A DNA stretch of 64,000 nt, taken from positions 310,001 through 374,000 of the forward strand of contig NZ_JABJQZ010000002.1 of assembly GCF_013155335.1 (NCBI RefSeq), in the 5' to 3' direction. Numbering within the stretch: position 1 is the stretch's first letter; every line of letters begins with the position of its first letter. The notes under the pieces were generated by a model. The model saw nothing but the letters and a program-made list of their open reading frames with translations. It did not search any database and had not been told where the DNA came from. Origin of the DNA: Nocardioides sp. zg-1230. Its GTDB lineage: Bacteria; Actinomycetota; Actinomycetes; Propionibacteriales; Nocardioidaceae. Below are positions 62,199-64,000 of the stretch, in pieces. A program made the position numbers and the translations under genes.

Positions 62199-64000
62199 TC
62201 AGTAGGTGACGTCCACCAGCATCGTGCGGCTGGCGCCGTCGACGCTCTTGACGGTGGCCTTCACGCCCTCCCCGGCGACCTGCACCGAGTTCTGCGGGTT
62301 GTCGGTGCCGTCGTAGTAGGCAGACACCAGCGTGTCGTCGAAGGTCGCCTGCTGCTTCACGCCGCCGGCGCACGTCTCCAGCGTGGTGTAGCCCTCGGCG
62401 TTGTCCGCTGCGACCTGCTTGTGCAGGCAGGTCGGGTCGATCATGTCGAGGCCGAAGGTGGCGTCGAACGGCTCACGCCGGTTGGTCGGGCTGCTGCCGT
62501 CTTCGTAGGTGAACGAGTTCGGAGTGGCATCGACCGGCAGGGCGTACCCGGAGCCCGGGTGCACCGAGGTGTTGTTGTCGGCGGTGGTCGGGTCGACCAT
62601 CCACACGAGCATGCCGTCCTGGAAGTCGAAGAACTCCACCCAGTTGGGCCGGCTGATCGCCTCGGAGAAGTTGTACGGGCCCTCCGCCAGGGTGGCGTCG
62701 TAGCCGACGTACTGCCGGTTCTCGATGAGGTAGTAGCGGTTGTCCGACACCGTCTCGAGGCCGGTCGAGCGCTTCCAGCCCTTGGCCGTCCACCCGGCGT
62801 CGAGGGTCTCCACGTCGTCGGTGAAGGTGGTCCGGTCGGCCTTGACCGAGATGTTGTCGAGGAACGCGCCGGCCTCGTTCACACCGCCGTCGGTGGCGTA
62901 GCGGAACCGGAACTTCGTGGCCTGGCCGCCCGGCTTGTAGCTGAACCGGAGGCCGCCCCAGCGCGTCTTGGAGCCGGTGAGGCCGCGACCGATCGTGGTC
63001 CAGGTGGTGCCCTGGTCGGTCGAGTACTGGGCGTAGAGGAAGTCGTAGCCCTGCTCGATGTCGTACCACCCGTCGGCGGTGACCGTGACCGAGGTGGCGG
63101 CGGGCACGTCGCGGGTCAGGGTGTTGCGCAGCTCGTCTCCGCGACCGGACCACCAGGCGTAGTCCCCGCCGGGGATGTCGACCTGGGCCTGCGTCGTGGT
63201 GGCCTGGGGCAGGTTCACCTTGACGGCCTGGTAGGCGCCGTCGACCTGCTTCTCCGAGGGGCTGAGGCTGATGCTGCGGGTGCCCTCGCCCTTGTTCACC
63301 TCGGTGTACTTCAGCCAGCCGAGGAAGAGCTTCTCCTCCGGGCCGAAGCTGCCGGGCTGGGTGCCGATGCCCTCGTCGGCGCCGCCGTGGCCGAGCCACG
63401 AGCCGGACGACATGGTGGTCCAGAAGGACGAGCCGTTGTCGCCGCCGTTGGTGTCGTAGAAGTCGGGCAGGCCGAGGTCGTGGCCGTACTCGTGGGCGAA
63501 GACGCCCAGGCCGCCGTTCTCAGGCTCGACGGTGTAGTCACCGATGAAGTAGTCGCTCTCACCGATGCGCGCGCCACCGTTGAGGTTGGGCTTGCCGTCG
63601 ACGGACGGGCCCTCGGACCCGGCGGTCGTCGGGTAGGCGTACCAGCGGTGCGACCAGATCGCGTCGGGGTCGGCGCCGGCCTCCTCGCCCTCGCCGGCGT
63701 GGACGGCCTGGAAGTGGTCGATGTAGCCGTCGGCCTCGTCGAAGTTCCCGTCCTCGTCGAAGTCGTAGCGGTCCCAGACATCGAACTGCTTCAGGTAGTC
63801 GTTGAGCTCCGCGGTCGACTTGCCCGACGAGGTCGCCCACGCGTCGGCCGTGTCGTTGATGAACGACCACGAGCCGCCGTCGTCCTCGACCGCGTTGTCC
63901 CCGTACGTCGACGCGTTGCCCGGGACCGTGACCCAGTCCTCGGTGGTCACGTCGACGGTGTAGGCGCCGTTGGACTGGGCGGAGTAGAAGTTCGCCATCG
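62199..64000 (-). CDS. Immune-inhibitor-A-type (M6) metalloprotease, C-terminal part (5' end outside window)
   Basis: The frame is open through the right edge. The catalytic HEYGH (63480-63494) with the following DLGLPDFYD fits the M6/immune inhibitor A zinc endopeptidases. Downstream is a beta-sandwich region (YDFLYAQYSTDQGTTWTTIGRGLTG) typical of the MAM-like/jelly-roll domain that shapes substrate access. It is secreted in known relatives and cleaves extracellular proteins. The signal and propeptide are not visible. Confidence 0.92.
   Translation of the reverse strand, partial: MANFYSAQSNGAYTVDVTTEDWVTVPGNASTYGDNAVEDDGGSWSFINDTADAWATSSGKSTAELNDYLKQFDVWDRYDFDEDGNFDEADGYIDHFQAVHAGEGEEAGADPDAIWSHRWYAYPTTAGSEGPSVDGKPNLNGGARIGESDYFIGDYTVEPENGGLGVFAHEYGHDLGLPDFYDTNGGDNGSSFWTTMSSGSWLGHGGADEGIGTQPGSFGPEEKLFLGWLKYTEVNKGEGTRSISLSPSEKQVDGAYQAVKVNLPQATTTQAQVDIPGGDYAWWSGRGDELRNTLTRDVPAATSVTVTADGWYDIEQGYDFLYAQYSTDQGTTWTTIGRGLTGSKTRWGGLRFSYKPGGQATKFRFRYATDGGVNEAGAFLDNISVKADRTTFTDDVETLDAGWTAKGWKRSTGLETVSDNRYYLIENRQYVGYDATLAEGPYNFSEAISRPNWVEFFDFQDGMLVWMVDPTTADNNTSVHPGSGYALPVDATPNSFTYEDGSSPTNRREPFDATFGLDMIDPTCLHKQVAADNAEGYTTLETCAGGVKQQATFDDTLVSAYYDGTDNPQNSVQVAGEGVKATVKSVDGASRTMLVDVTY

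Overview
This 64 kb window is chromosomal DNA from a very GC-rich actinobacterium, most likely Nocardioides or a close relative in the Nocardioidaceae. The evidence is the conserved actinobacterial neighbourhoods (DUF5719 / metallopeptidase-like / DUF3499; ahcY-mtrA-mtrB-lpqB-comF-hpf-secA; ParA / RhlE-like helicase / ferritin-like / DUF3107 / TetR), the near-exclusive use of G or C at third codon positions, and many genes that appear leaderless, with a TAGnnT or TAnnnT -10 box 6-8 nt before ATG or GTG. I saw no phage, IS element, CRISPR array, rRNA or tRNA.

Layout. 1-5.3 kb: end of a membrane glycosyltransferase-type protein, DUF5719, a metallopeptidase-fold protein, DUF3499, a Trm112-like mini-protein and a SIS-domain sugar isomerase. 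5.3-8.5 kb: HIT hydrolase, isochorismatase-like hydrolase, a decayed GNAT remnant, an intact GNAT and a DUF808 membrane protein. 8.5-26 kb: the conserved core ahcY, mtrA-mtrB-lpqB, comF-like, a structured hpf leader (possible raiA RNA), hpf, a NarL-type regulator, an AlkX/YcaQ-type glycosylase, a BTAD/AAA giant regulator, hemerythrin and secA. 26-32 kb: Rv3235-like and LysM genes, a lipoprotein, tatB, an Mrp-type Fe-S carrier, DUF1003 and a soluble MgtE-N/CBS protein. 32-40.5 kb: an accessory surface or secretion block with two paralogous secreted DNase I-fold (EEP) proteins, one fused to a phosphatase-like domain that has lost its metal ligands, a LicD-methyltransferase fusion, a coiled-coil mini-protein, a sulfotransferase-like protein, a secreted PLD-like protein and a lipoprotein. 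40.6-50.3 kb: acyl-CoA dehydrogenase, then a ROK regulator divergent from a six-gene sugar uptake and oxidation operon (ATPase, two permeases, binding protein, epimerase, Gfo/Idh dehydrogenase). 50.4-56.8 kb: mesaconyl-CoA hydratase, a second sulfotransferase-like / methyltransferase pair, DUF5302, MFS, histidine phosphatase, PHP phosphoesterase and a truncated P-loop kinase between two palindromic repeats. 56.7-64 kb: SDR, orphan ParA, DEAD-box helicase, ferritin-like protein, GlsB-type membrane protein, DUF3107, TetR and the C-terminal part of an immune-inhibitor-A-type metalloprotease.

How genes work together. mtrA-mtrB-lpqB is the cell-envelope two-component module. The ROK/ABC block reads as a self-contained inducible sugar catabolic operon with a candidate operator between the divergent promoters. 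The 32-40 kb block is best read as extracellular or cell-surface modification.

The most unusual signal is a recurrent promoter architecture. At mtrA (18-bp perfect arms), the NarL-type regulator (15-bp perfect arms), the BTAD regulator (12-bp perfect arms) and, more weakly, the Mrp gene, an inverted repeat is centred on the -10 box of a leaderless promoter and its downstream arm contains, or in the BTAD case overlaps, the start codon. All calls are from reading the sequence and remembered family features; no database search was run.
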